A DNA stretch of 64,000 bases from Acanthaster planci (lineage: Eukaryota > Echinodermata > Asteroidea > Valvatida > Acanthasteridae). Below are positions 51,501 to 52,771 of the stretch, piece by piece. Where the stretch lies: the NCBI RefSeq assembly GCF_001949145.1, contig NW_019091433.1:443707-507706 (forward strand), given 5' to 3'. The notes below the pieces were generated by a model. That model searched no databases and was not told where the DNA came from. It was given only the letters and a program-made list of their open reading frames with translations. Numbering within the stretch: position 1 is the first letter of the stretch; each line of letters opens with the position of its first letter. Made by a program: the position numbers and the translations under genes.

Positions 51501-52771
51501 TAACATGCATTGCGCAGTTGTATCACTTGCTCAAACAGCGCCCATGCGATTACAACATTTTACGCGTATTCACAGTGAAGTTCTTCAATCTTACGGCGCT
51601 ATACGATCTTTGGCCATGATGTTGGTTGACACTGCAATTTGTACATACAAACAACTACAATTAAACAACCAAATGTGATGTCACACACAGGTACATGTAC
51701 ATGTACTATGACATGTACCAATACATCTCAAAGATGTCCTCCACTTACCGGTACATGTAGACACAATTATTGCGTCAGTGGTAGCATACATGTACATGTA
51801 GCTCTAAGGTCTCTGTACATACATACAAGTACACTGAATACCACAAGTTTCTTAGCACACATACCTTTAACTCGTGAAAAATCCCACCTGATACAAGTAT
51901 TGTGTTTCTCAGGTGAGGCAAAGACAAAAGGCTTCCGTTCTTGATGCTGCTTGTACGATATCACATGCTTTTTCATTTTGATTTTGATTTGAGTACAGCG
52001 CAAGTTGTTGAAGATGGAGACTCCCCAGTCATATTCGCACAGAATACAACCTGCATTTGACCTAAGATACTTATCTGTGTCAAAATGGGGCCGTGATCTA
52101 TTTACTTGTCTGGTCTTATCAAAAATGTTATGTAACTAGAGGCTTCTTGCATGGTAACCAAAAAATGCCTGGTAAAAACTCGCGGCACAAAGTGTACTGA
52201 ACTACATGTTGGTAGTGCTGAAGAATTTTGTACACATCATGTTATTGTGGGTTTAACCATAACATATGTAAACGCTGACTGGAAAATTTATGAGTTCAGA
52301 GTACACTCAGATAACGGGAGTTACTGGTATGGTCATGTAGAATTTGTTTATAAACAGAATTACATCATTCATCAACAGCCAAGTTTGTACTGAGGGAAAA
52401 GAGAGACAGCATGTGGGTGTTGTTGGCTAAATTTGTTCACATATTCATCTGAAATGTGCTCCTTTGATCACACAGCAAGGATGAAAATATTTTCAGTAAA
52501 TAAAGTACCAGTTAGGCTGAATGGGCAAGGTGTAGAGGATTAATTAAATCACACACGAAAGAGAACATAGCCATTTCGCTAATGAACCAGCAGTATACAT
52601 GTACATGTACATGTACATACACAGAGCAAGTGCATCCAGAACTACAGGGTGCTGGGTACCCAACTCCCTGCAAGAGTAATGGGTACCTTCTAGAATCGTG
52701 CAGTGAGAATTCTTTTGACAAGCCCCACAGGGCAACCTACCTATAAGCTGTCTCCGTATGTATTCAGCCAT
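412..52771 (-). CDS. SYNE1: Nesprin-1-like giant protein, N-terminal part (48 exons, partial gene)
   Basis: Split gene on the minus strand, running from a start codon at 52771 to beyond the left edge. Forty-eight exons with GT/AG boundaries join without a frame break into 10,056 nt, or 3,352 codons. Residues about 11-124 form calponin-homology domain 1, about 125-190 a Ser-rich linker, about 195-305 CH domain 2, and about 308-3352 some 28 spectrin repeats. The CH2 motif [12 protein letters not shown] and the repeat motif SGNFLIETC are close to what I recall of vertebrate nesprin-1. Such proteins bind F-actin through the CH pair and anchor the outer nuclear membrane to the cytoskeleton through a C-terminal KASH domain, which is not in this window. 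Human nesprin-1 is far longer than 3,352 residues, so much of the rod is missing here. Family assignment is secure. Whether it is the nesprin-1 or an undivided SYNE1/2 ancestor cannot be told. Small or alternative exons may have been missed. Confidence 0.93.
940..1095 (-). CDS. SYNE1: SYNE1 exon 47 (spectrin repeat, first half)
   Basis: Encodes [16 protein letters not shown] and [14 protein letters not shown]. It has 156 nt, phase 0 at both ends; acceptor AATCTCAG|TCGCTC, donor TTAAAG|GTATGT. The Y-Q-E-L-C-D-K-L end is a helix B signature of spectrin repeats. Confidence 0.91.
1427..1753 (-). CDS. SYNE1: SYNE1 exon 46 (spectrin repeat, opens a cassette)
   Basis: A single-exon repeat of 327 nt with [19 protein letters not shown], ending [16 protein letters not shown], which resembles the end of exon 37. 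Phase 0 at both ends; acceptor ACCACAG|TTGCTT, donor TTAGAG|GTAAGA. Confidence 0.94.
2166..2330 (-). CDS. SYNE1: SYNE1 exon 45 (spectrin repeat, second half)
   Basis: Encodes [19 protein letters not shown]. It has 165 nt, phase 0 at both ends; acceptor GATTTCAG|GATGTC, donor CTGAAG|GTAAAG. Confidence 0.92.
2545..2673 (-). CDS. SYNE1: SYNE1 exon 44 (spectrin repeat, first half, short)
   Basis: Encodes [16 protein letters not shown], a spectrin helix B end (Y-x-x-L). It has 129 nt, phase 0 at both ends; acceptor TATTCAG|GAGTTC, donor GCTGAG|GTAACA. It is 24-33 nt shorter than its cassette equivalents, exons 38, 41 and 47, so this repeat is about ten residues shorter than usual. Confidence 0.89.
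3136..3462 (-). CDS. SYNE1: SYNE1 exon 43 (spectrin repeat)
   Basis: A single-exon repeat of 327 nt with [19 protein letters not shown], a clear helix A. Phase 0 at both ends; acceptor ATCAAAG|GAACTC, donor TGCGAG|GTAAGA. Confidence 0.94.
3570..3932. repeat. Degenerate tandem repeat of splice-donor-like units
   Basis: Intron 42 downstream of exon 42 contains roughly seven diverged units of about 40-55 bp. Each carries a form of CTGGTATCGGTTACCTTAC; read on the minus strand this is GTAAGGTAACC, like the true donor at 3932. Examples lie near 3588, 3674, 3751, 3788, 3862 and 3923. Alignment is by eye only. Confidence 0.5.
3933..4097 (-). CDS. SYNE1: SYNE1 exon 42 (spectrin repeat, second half)
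   Basis: Encodes [18 protein letters not shown]. It has 165 nt, phase 0 at both ends; acceptor TTTGCAG|GACATT, donor CTTCTG|GTAAGA. The donor is followed, downstream in the intron, by several look-alike copies of itself (see the repeat at 3570-3932). Confidence 0.91.
4693..4854 (-). CDS. SYNE1: SYNE1 exon 41 (spectrin repeat, first half)
   Basis: Encodes [13 protein letters not shown] and [16 protein letters not shown]. It has 162 nt, phase 0 at both ends; acceptor TTCAACAG|TTGCTG. The donor CTGAAC|GTAAGC ends in C, compensated by a perfect GTAAG. Confidence 0.9.
5269..5595 (-). CDS. SYNE1: SYNE1 exon 40 (spectrin repeat)
   Basis: A single-exon repeat of 327 nt (109 codons) with [19 protein letters not shown], in which W-x-x-Y-E-x-x-L is the start of helix A. 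Phase 0 at both ends; acceptor TCAACAG|AGTCTG, donor GTCAAG|GTCGGG. Confidence 0.94.
6085..6249 (-). CDS. SYNE1: SYNE1 exon 39 (spectrin repeat, second half)
   Basis: Encodes [19 protein letters not shown] and then VCEDKLQ. It has 165 nt, phase 0 at both ends; acceptor GAACAG|GAGGCA, donor TCAGAG|GTATTT. It is clearly paralogous to exon 48 (same length, shared F-L-Q-Q-A, D-P-S-G and D-K-L-Q). Confidence 0.94.
6645..6797 (-). CDS. SYNE1: SYNE1 exon 38 (spectrin repeat, first half)
   Basis: Encodes [19 protein letters not shown]. It has 153 nt, phase 0 at both ends; acceptor CCTTCAG|GACTTA, donor GTCAAG|GTACAC. It forms a repeat with exon 39 (318 nt). Confidence 0.91.
7106..7435 (-). CDS. SYNE1: SYNE1 exon 37 (spectrin repeat, opens a cassette)
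   Basis: A single-exon repeat of 330 nt with [19 protein letters not shown], ending [16 protein letters not shown]. That ending closely resembles the end of exon 46, nine exons later. Phase 0 at both ends; acceptor TTTCAG|GACCTG, donor CTACAG|GTATTG. Confidence 0.94.
7870..7905. repeat. 18-bp tandem duplication
   Basis: AAATAAAAGCATAGAAAC is repeated twice exactly in intron 36. Confidence 0.85.
8011..8166 (-). CDS. SYNE1: SYNE1 exon 36 (spectrin repeat, second half)
   Basis: Encodes [19 protein letters not shown]. It has 156 nt, phase 0 at both ends; acceptor GCCTCAG|ATTCAT, donor GTTAAG|GTTGGT. Confidence 0.9.
8464..8628 (-). CDS. SYNE1: SYNE1 exon 35 (spectrin repeat, first half)
   Basis: Encodes [17 protein letters not shown]. 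It has 165 nt, phase 0 at both ends; acceptor TTTCAG|GCTGTA, donor CATCAA|GTAAGC. The 165-nt size recurs in exons 39, 42, 45 and 48. Confidence 0.9.
9247..9272. repeat. Perfect short hairpin
   Basis: TTTTGACCAGA and TCTGGTCAAAA pair fully over 11 bp with the loop AAGC, and partial pairing extends outward (GTGATTT with AAATCAC). It lies in intron 34, about 75 bp upstream in coordinate of exon 34. Confidence 0.7.
9348..9521 (-). CDS. SYNE1: SYNE1 exon 34 (spectrin repeat, second half)
   Basis: Encodes [19 protein letters not shown]. It has 174 nt, phase 0 at both ends; acceptor TTTCAG|CTGGCT, donor TGTCAG|GTAATG. Confidence 0.92.
9733..9875. repeat. Head-to-head pair of decayed tRNA-like SINE fragments
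   Basis: Two tRNA B-box-like motifs (GGTTCAAATCT on the minus strand at 9771-9781 and GGTTCAAATCC on the plus strand at 9840-9850) sit in similar flanks ending in GCAAGCTTG or AGGCTTGTAATTTTT. Related single pieces occur elsewhere in the introns (14606, 16935, 45014). No complete A box is seen, so these are fragments. Confidence 0.45.
10085..10228 (-). CDS. SYNE1: SYNE1 exon 33 (spectrin repeat, first half)
   Basis: Encodes [18 protein letters not shown] and a helix ending QAKQ. It has 144 nt, phase 0 at both ends, acceptor ATCCACAG|ACTGAT and donor AAGCAG|GTAAGC. Exons 33 and 34 make one repeat (318 nt). Confidence 0.9.
10674..11018 (-). CDS. SYNE1: SYNE1 exon 32 (spectrin repeat)
   Basis: A single-exon repeat of 345 nt (115 codons), G/C-rich at third positions, with [20 protein letters not shown] Pro/Ser-rich stretch ([20 protein letters not shown]) in its first half is likely a loop. 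Phase 0 at both ends; acceptor CAACCAG|GTTGCA, donor TTCAAG|GTCTGT. Confidence 0.92.
11437..11459. repeat. (TTG)n microsatellite
   Basis: About seven uninterrupted TTG units in intron 31, just 3' of exon 31 in the gene's direction. Simple repeat, likely length-variable. Confidence 0.9.
11499..11819 (-). CDS. SYNE1: SYNE1 exon 31 (spectrin repeat)
   Basis: A single-exon repeat of 321 nt with [18 protein letters not shown]. Phase 0 at both ends; acceptor ACCCACAG|GCCTGT, donor CACCAG|GTATTG. A (TTG)n microsatellite lies about 40 bp into the next intron. Confidence 0.92.
12377..13033 (-). CDS. SYNE1: SYNE1 exon 30 (two spectrin repeats on one exon)
   Basis: The longest exon, 657 nt (219 codons), equal to two spectrin repeats of about 109 residues. 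It includes an acidic, Pro-Ser-containing loop (EEEPPSSAE) and a basic helix with [17 protein letters not shown]. Phase 0 at both ends; acceptor TTTGTAG|GCTACA, donor TATCAG|GTACTT. Its length matches a three-exon cassette found further 3' without its introns. Confidence 0.94.
13556..13882 (-). CDS. SYNE1: SYNE1 exon 29 (spectrin repeat)
   Basis: A single-exon repeat of 327 nt (109 codons), starting [10 protein letters not shown] and ending with [19 protein letters not shown]. Phase 0 at both ends; acceptor GTAATAG|GAACTG, donor GCAGAG|GTATTT. 327 nt is the most common exon size in this gene. Confidence 0.92.
14585..14645 (+). repeat. Decayed tRNA-like SINE fragment
   Basis: Contains GTCATGGGTTCCAATCCCAC, a B-box-like motif, followed by AGCAAGCTTGTTATTTTTTT. 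It resembles the minus-strand copy near 9771 over about 40 bases, so both likely come from one SINE family. It is in intron 28. Confidence 0.45.
14766..15077 (-). CDS. SYNE1: SYNE1 exon 28 (spectrin repeat)
   Basis: A single-exon repeat of 312 nt with [19 protein letters not shown]. Phase 0 at both ends; acceptor CCTCAG|GCATTT, donor CTCAAG|GTACAT. The preceding 0.9-kb intron holds a decayed tRNA-like SINE piece near 14606. Confidence 0.93.
15582..15914 (-). CDS. SYNE1: SYNE1 exon 27 (spectrin repeat)
   Basis: A single-exon repeat of 333 nt with [18 protein letters not shown], in which the tryptophan occupies the helix B position of spectrin repeats. Phase 0 at both ends; acceptor TCTCAG|GTGTTG, donor CAGAAG|GTCAGT. 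Confidence 0.93.
16429..16749 (-). CDS. SYNE1: SYNE1 exon 26 (spectrin repeat)
   Basis: A single-exon repeat of 321 nt (107 codons) with [19 protein letters not shown], a helix C to helix A junction with paired tryptophans. Phase 0 at both ends; acceptor TTGAAG|GCTCTG, donor GCTCAG|GTGAGA. Confidence 0.93.
17212..17352 (-). CDS. SYNE1: SYNE1 exon 25 (spectrin repeat, second half)
   Basis: Encodes [16 protein letters not shown] and ends in LSAVK. It has 141 nt, phase 0 at both ends, acceptor TTTACAG|GAGTGC and donor GTCAAG|GTACCA. It joins exon 24 to make about one repeat (339 nt). It is masked by AT-rich flanks and was found from its splice sites. Confidence 0.88.
17832..17998. mobile_element. 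167-bp TTAA-ended MITE-like element
   Basis: Begins TTAACCTCTTCACTCCGG and ends CCGGCGTTAAGGGGTTAA, imperfect inverted termini (about 14 of 18 positions) with TTAA at both outer edges. The inside is more GC-rich than the surrounding intron 24. Too small to encode a transposase. Confidence 0.5.
18145..18342 (-). CDS. SYNE1: SYNE1 exon 24 (spectrin repeat with polyglutamine run)
   Basis: Encodes [18 protein letters not shown], a repeat helix, preceded by a run of eight glutamines (residues about 1321-1328) made from mixed CAG and CAA codons, and an upstream Q-Q-Q. It has 198 nt, phase 0 at both ends; acceptor GTTACAG|GGCAAG, donor TTGAAG|GTAGCT. The glutamine run probably sits in a loop between helices (inference). 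Confidence 0.9.
18803..19153 (-). CDS. SYNE1: SYNE1 exon 23 (spectrin repeat)
   Basis: A single-exon repeat of 351 nt (117 codons), the longest of the single-repeat exons. It has [18 protein letters not shown] as the helix A of the next unit. Phase 0 at both ends; acceptor CTCCAG|TGTAAG, donor CACTTG|GTTAGT. Confidence 0.92.
19408..19464. repeat. 57-bp hairpin element with telomere-like arms, copy 1
   Basis: Two 23-bp arms beginning TAACCCTAACCCTCCTC pair with one mismatch around the loop CCAACAGGTGA. The outer part contains the telomere-type TTAGGG motif. A second copy with the same loop lies at 26776-26834. It is in intron 22. Confidence 0.75.
19573..19678 (-). CDS. SYNE1: SYNE1 exon 22 (spectrin repeat, second part)
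   Basis: Encodes [18 protein letters not shown], the start of a helix A. It has 106 nt, phase 2 in and phase 0 out; acceptor CTTGCAG|GTTTGA, donor TTTGAG|GTAAGT. Exons 21 and 22 together give 333 nt, one repeat. The phase match between the two supports both boundaries. Confidence 0.9.
20210..20436 (-). CDS. SYNE1: SYNE1 exon 21 (spectrin repeat, first part)
   Basis: Encodes [18 protein letters not shown] and [15 protein letters not shown]. It has 227 nt, phase 0 in and phase 2 out: the trailing AG joins the G of exon 22 to form Arg. This is one of only five introns in the window not in phase 0. Acceptor ATTCACAG|AACTTT, donor GACAG|GTAGGA. Confidence 0.92.
20437..21164 (-). other. SYNE1 intron 20, 0.7 kb
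   Basis: AT-rich; no exon or repeat recognised. Confidence 0.6.
21165..21326 (-). CDS. SYNE1: SYNE1 exon 20 (spectrin repeat, second half)
   Basis: Encodes [18 protein letters not shown], a strongly charged heptad helix. It has 162 nt, phase 0 at both ends. Acceptor CGTATAG|GCACTA has a poor pyrimidine tract; donor CACGTG|GTAAGG. Confidence 0.88.
21880..22014 (-). CDS. SYNE1: SYNE1 exon 19 (spectrin repeat, first half)
   Basis: Encodes [14 protein letters not shown] and a charged helix ending DKCL. It has 135 nt, phase 0 at both ends, acceptor CTGCAG|GTGTGG and donor TGCCTG|GTAAGT. With exon 20 it makes a short repeat of 297 nt (99 codons). Confidence 0.9.
22512..22679 (-). CDS. SYNE1: SYNE1 exon 18 (spectrin repeat, second half)
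   Basis: Encodes [19 protein letters not shown] followed by a D-W-L-x-x-A helix start. It has 168 nt, phase 0 at both ends, acceptor TACCAG|ACTGCT and donor CACAAG|GTAAGA. The E-W-Q-G-F-E-x-R-E-A-E-L-x-x-W pattern is typical of a spectrin repeat B-C turn leading into the next helix A. Confidence 0.92.
22680..23405 (-). other. SYNE1 intron 17, 0.7 kb
   Basis: AT-rich; no exon or repeat recognised. Confidence 0.6.
23406..23552 (-). CDS. SYNE1: SYNE1 exon 17 (spectrin repeat, first half)
   Basis: Encodes [13 protein letters not shown] and [16 protein letters not shown]. It has 147 nt, phase 0 at both ends, acceptor TTTCAG|GCACAT. The donor TACAGA|GTGAGA has A instead of the usual G as the last exon base, so it is weaker than its neighbours. 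With exon 18 it makes one repeat of 315 nt. Confidence 0.85.
23602..24243. mobile_element. Roughly 640-bp element with terminal inverted repeats
   Basis: Ends match as an inverted repeat of at least 28 bp (23605-23632 against 24213-24240) with one mismatch, beginning CATATCGTCAC and running into TTTTCACAAAGTGAC. Inside, the related motif TTTTCACGAAGTGAC occurs twice more (about 23896 and 24006), as sub-terminal repeats. There is no long open frame, so if mobile it was non-autonomous. Target duplications are not obvious. It lies in SYNE1 intron 16. Confidence 0.55.
24746..25087 (-). CDS. SYNE1: SYNE1 exon 16 (spectrin repeat)
   Basis: A single-exon repeat of 342 nt (114 codons) with [19 protein letters not shown] and a heptad-like pattern throughout. 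Phase 0 at both ends; acceptor ACCACAG|GAATTA, donor CATAAG|GTAAGC. Codon third positions are strongly G/C, unlike the AT-rich flanks, which supports coding. Confidence 0.93.
25724..25879 (-). CDS. SYNE1: SYNE1 exon 15 (spectrin repeat, second half)
   Basis: Encodes [13 protein letters not shown], a helix A with the W-L-x-K-A-E pattern. It has 156 nt, phase 0 at both ends, acceptor CTGCAG|GTCTAC and donor CTCGAT|GTAAGT. With exon 14 it totals 318 nt, one spectrin repeat. Confidence 0.9.
26776..26834. repeat. 59-bp hairpin element with telomere-like arms, copy 2
   Basis: Arms of 22 bp starting TTAACCCTAACCCTCCTC pair with one mismatch; both outer ends are TTAA. The loop contains CCTCCAACAGGTGAA as in copy 1. 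It is in intron 14, about 100 bp from exon 14. Confidence 0.75.
26932..27093 (-). CDS. SYNE1: SYNE1 exon 14 (spectrin repeat, first half)
   Basis: Encodes [19 protein letters not shown] and then [12 protein letters not shown]. The A-M-N[10 protein letters not shown] segment is a recognisable nesprin-1 signature. It has 162 nt, phase 0 at both ends, acceptor CCCTTAG|GAGTAC and donor GCCAAG|GTGAGC. A 59-bp telomere-motif hairpin lies about 100 bp 3' of it, in the next intron. Confidence 0.93.
27794..27999 (-). CDS. SYNE1: SYNE1 exon 13 (spectrin repeat, second part)
   Basis: Encodes [12 protein letters not shown] and [10 protein letters not shown], the helix C and next helix A pattern of spectrin repeats. 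It has 206 nt, phase 1 in and phase 0 out. Acceptor TCAATAG|AGAAAG, donor AAGATG|GTAAGG. With exon 12 it makes 303 nt, one repeat. Confidence 0.93.
28550..28646 (-). CDS. SYNE1: SYNE1 exon 12 (spectrin repeat, first part)
   Basis: Encodes [12 protein letters not shown], which matches a conserved nesprin-1 motif (F-F-E-Q-Y-E-V-T). It has 97 nt, phase 0 in and phase 1 out. The single G left over joins the AG opening exon 13 to make Glu. Too short to find by open frame length alone; it was placed by splice sites and homology. Confidence 0.9.
29171..29446 (-). CDS. SYNE1: SYNE1 exon 11 (spectrin repeat)
   Basis: Encodes [18 protein letters not shown] and then [17 protein letters not shown]. This is one of the best conserved stretches of the nesprin-1 N-terminal rod (K-Y-R-L-L, Y-G-x-R-E-S-V). 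It has 276 nt, phase 0 at both ends, acceptor GACAG|GAACAC and donor TACAAG|GTGGGA. Confidence 0.93.
29447..30334 (-). other. SYNE1 intron 10, 0.9 kb
   Basis: Non-coding; contains the 23-bp tandem duplication at 29711-29755 and nothing else recognised. Confidence 0.6.
29711..29755. repeat. 23-bp tandem duplication
   Basis: GTCTAATATGGTGATGATTT occurs twice in direct tandem with a 23-base period in intron 10. Recent, since the copies are identical. Confidence 0.85.
30335..30646 (-). CDS. SYNE1: SYNE1 exon 10 (spectrin repeat 1)
   Basis: Encodes [16 protein letters not shown] and [18 protein letters not shown]. The second is a spectrin-repeat helix A with its W-L-x-x-A-E-x-x-L pattern. It has 312 nt (104 codons), phase 0 at both ends, acceptor TGGCTAG|CAATAT and donor CATCAG|GTTTGT. 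Order and content agree with the start of the nesprin-1 rod. Confidence 0.92.
30647..32433 (-). other. SYNE1 intron 9, 1.8 kb
   Basis: The longest intron within the spectrin-repeat part. I see no exon, repeat or motif in it beyond AT-rich sequence. A vertebrate-like acidic linker exon was looked for here and in intron 8 and not found. Confidence 0.6.
32434..32556 (-). CDS. SYNE1: SYNE1 exon 9 (linker helix after CH2)
   Basis: Encodes a charged helix with [15 protein letters not shown]. The tryptophan at this spacing is typical of helix A of a spectrin repeat. It has 123 nt, phase 0 at both ends, acceptor CTGCAG|GTCGAC and donor TACTCG|GTAAGT. It follows the CH2 end after only a few linker residues, so an acidic linker like the one in vertebrate nesprin-1 is absent or lies on an exon I did not find. 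Confidence 0.88.
33043..33128 (-). CDS. SYNE1: SYNE1 exon 8 (end of CH domain 2)
   Basis: Encodes [16 protein letters not shown], the near-invariant last helix of CH2 in nesprin, spectrin and actinin proteins, followed by KAFPETGSK. It has 86 nt, with phase 1 in (completing an Asp codon with exon 7) and phase 0 out. Acceptor TTGCAG|ATGTTG, donor AGCAAG|GTATTA. Confidence 0.96.
33318..33740. repeat. Degenerate CAGCCAGCTAGC-rich repeat
   Basis: Intron 7 contains a long run of diverged copies of CAGCCAGCTAGC and CTCACTGGACAGT (for example near 33462, 33530, 33628 and 33706). Spacing is irregular. It reads like an old minisatellite. Confidence 0.5.
33858..34057 (-). CDS. SYNE1: SYNE1 exon 7 (CH domain 2)
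   Basis: Encodes [18 protein letters not shown] and [19 protein letters not shown], the middle of a type 2 CH domain (V-x-D-F-x-x-S-W-R-D-G and A-F-x-x-A-E-x-E-L-G-I motifs). It has 200 nt, with phase 2 in and phase 1 out. Acceptor TTGCAG|TTCTGG, donor CACAAG|GTAAAA. Confidence 0.96.
34522..34784 (-). CDS. SYNE1: SYNE1 exon 6 (CH1-CH2 linker and start of CH2)
   Basis: Starts IEQNAS, as in nesprins directly after CH1. A Ser/Pro-rich linker of about 55 residues follows, containing several S-S and S-x-S clusters, and then [16 protein letters not shown], the first helix of CH2. It has 263 nt, enters in phase 0 and leaves in phase 2 at GCCGG|GTATG. The linker is where nesprins differ most, and its Ser content makes it a plausible phosphorylation region (inference). 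Confidence 0.94.
43094..43164 (+). CDS. Unassigned plus-strand coding-like segment, possible terminal exon
   Basis: A strong pyrimidine tract and acceptor (CCTTTAGCTACAG) precede a frame reading [18 protein letters not shown], then VCTP and a stop at 43162-43164. A possible donor (AAG|GTTTGC) lies at 43149/43150. Codon third positions are G/C-rich. The direction is opposite to SYNE1, so if real it belongs to another, nested gene or is a relic. No upstream partner exon was found on the plus strand, and I do not recognise the family. Confidence 0.25.
43513..43656 (-). CDS. Unassigned coding-like segment inside intron 5 (possible cassette exon)
   Basis: An open segment of 144 nt (48 codons), starting ATGAAAGACC directly after a TAG that could also serve as acceptor (GTTAG|ATG), and ending CCCAG|GTCAGC, a plausible donor. 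It encodes [16 protein letters not shown] and [19 protein letters not shown]. Third positions are G/C-rich like the true exons and unlike the intron around it. It is phase 0 at both ends, as are the flanking nesprin exons, so it could be an optional SYNE1 exon. It could also be an exon of a nested gene, or a relic of a duplicated gene. The pyrimidine tract before the acceptor is poor. I do not recognise the protein family. Confidence 0.35.
46920..47012 (-). CDS. SYNE1: SYNE1 exon 5 (end of CH domain 1)
   Basis: Encodes [19 protein letters not shown] followed by WTIILYYQ. This is the C-terminal half of CH1, with the I-V-L-G-L-x-W-T-I-I-L-x-x-Q signature that ends the first CH domain in nesprin, dystrophin and spectrin. 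It has 93 nt, phase 0 at both ends, acceptor AATTCAG|ATCAAG and donor TACCAG|GTAAG. The next exon lies 12.1 kb away. Confidence 0.95.
47404..47487 (-). CDS. SYNE1: SYNE1 exon 4 (CH domain 1)
   Basis: Encodes [14 protein letters not shown] and CLRFLEGKK, the helix that precedes the V-N-I turn of CH domains. It has 84 nt, phase 0 at both ends, acceptor CTTCAG|CCATTT and donor AAGAAG|GTACATG. Confidence 0.92.
47488..48816 (-). other. SYNE1 intron 3, 1.3 kb, interrupted by assembly gap
   Basis: Holds the 48-base run of N. The sequence beside the gap looks non-coding and may be repetitive, which would explain the gap, but no element boundary is visible. Confidence 0.6.
48224..48271. other. Assembly gap (48 N)
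   Basis: A run of undetermined bases inside intron 3. It does not touch any exon called here. Confidence 0.99.
48817..48912 (-). CDS. SYNE1: SYNE1 exon 3 (CH domain 1)
   Basis: Encodes [18 protein letters not shown], the conserved D-x-K-D-G-x-x-L-L-x-L-L-E-x-L-S-G core of a CH domain. It has 96 nt, phase 0 at both ends, acceptor CCTTTAG|CGTAAG and donor ACACTG|GTAAGC. The assembly gap at 48224-48271 is in the following intron and does not touch it. Confidence 0.94.
48913..50317 (-). other. SYNE1 intron 2, 1.4 kb
   Basis: AT-rich, with TACATG runs near 49535-49560 and 49689-49704 and a short tandem duplication of GACACCCTGTTTAAA near 49885-49910. A C run is followed by an A run at about 49978-49994. 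Nothing coding. Confidence 0.6.
50318..50385 (-). CDS. SYNE1: SYNE1 exon 2 (start of CH domain 1)
   Basis: Encodes [15 protein letters not shown], the first helix of an actin-binding CH domain (the K-T-F-T-x-W pattern typical of type 1 CH domains). The acceptor is ATACAG|AGGAG and the donor CCAAG|GTAATAC. It enters in phase 1 and leaves in phase 0, for 68 nt. It joins directly to exon 3 in the order seen in known nesprins. Confidence 0.93.
51394..51554. repeat. 161-bp foldback element
   Basis: Two arms of about 75-80 bp form a near-perfect inverted repeat around a 7-base spacer (51474-51480). The ends are TGTAATC and GATTACA. The inner part is CAGGCACAC with its complement GTGTGCCTG. Scattered mismatches and small gaps indicate age. 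It looks like a small foldback or MITE-type element in intron 1; no target-site duplication is clear. Confidence 0.75.
52596..52620. repeat. (TACATG)n microsatellite
   Basis: About four units of ACATGT/TACATG. One of many such runs in the window; others are at 39716-39755, 46293-46344, 51324-51351 and 59515-59534. They are concentrated 5' of 34.8 kb and nearly absent among the spectrin-repeat exons. Confidence 0.85.
52741..52771 (-). CDS. SYNE1: SYNE1 exon 1 (start codon, residues 1-10)
   Basis: Reads [10 protein letters not shown] and then one base before the donor ATAG|GTAGG. The phase-1 end matches exon 2, which begins with two bases completing a Glu codon, giving [17 protein letters not shown]. 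The start lies in a strong Kozak context (ACCAACATGG). A short N-terminal leader just before the first CH helix is expected in nesprins. The exon's 5' limit in the untranslated region is not known. An upstream alternative start on another leader exon is possible. Confidence 0.72.

Larger units (their letters stand above)
50386..52740 (-). other. SYNE1 intron 1, 2.4 kb
   Basis: Separates the start-codon exon from the first CH helix. It contains TACATG microsatellite runs (51324-51351, 52596-52620) and the 161-bp foldback at 51394-51554. No coding exon is seen. Confidence 0.65.
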
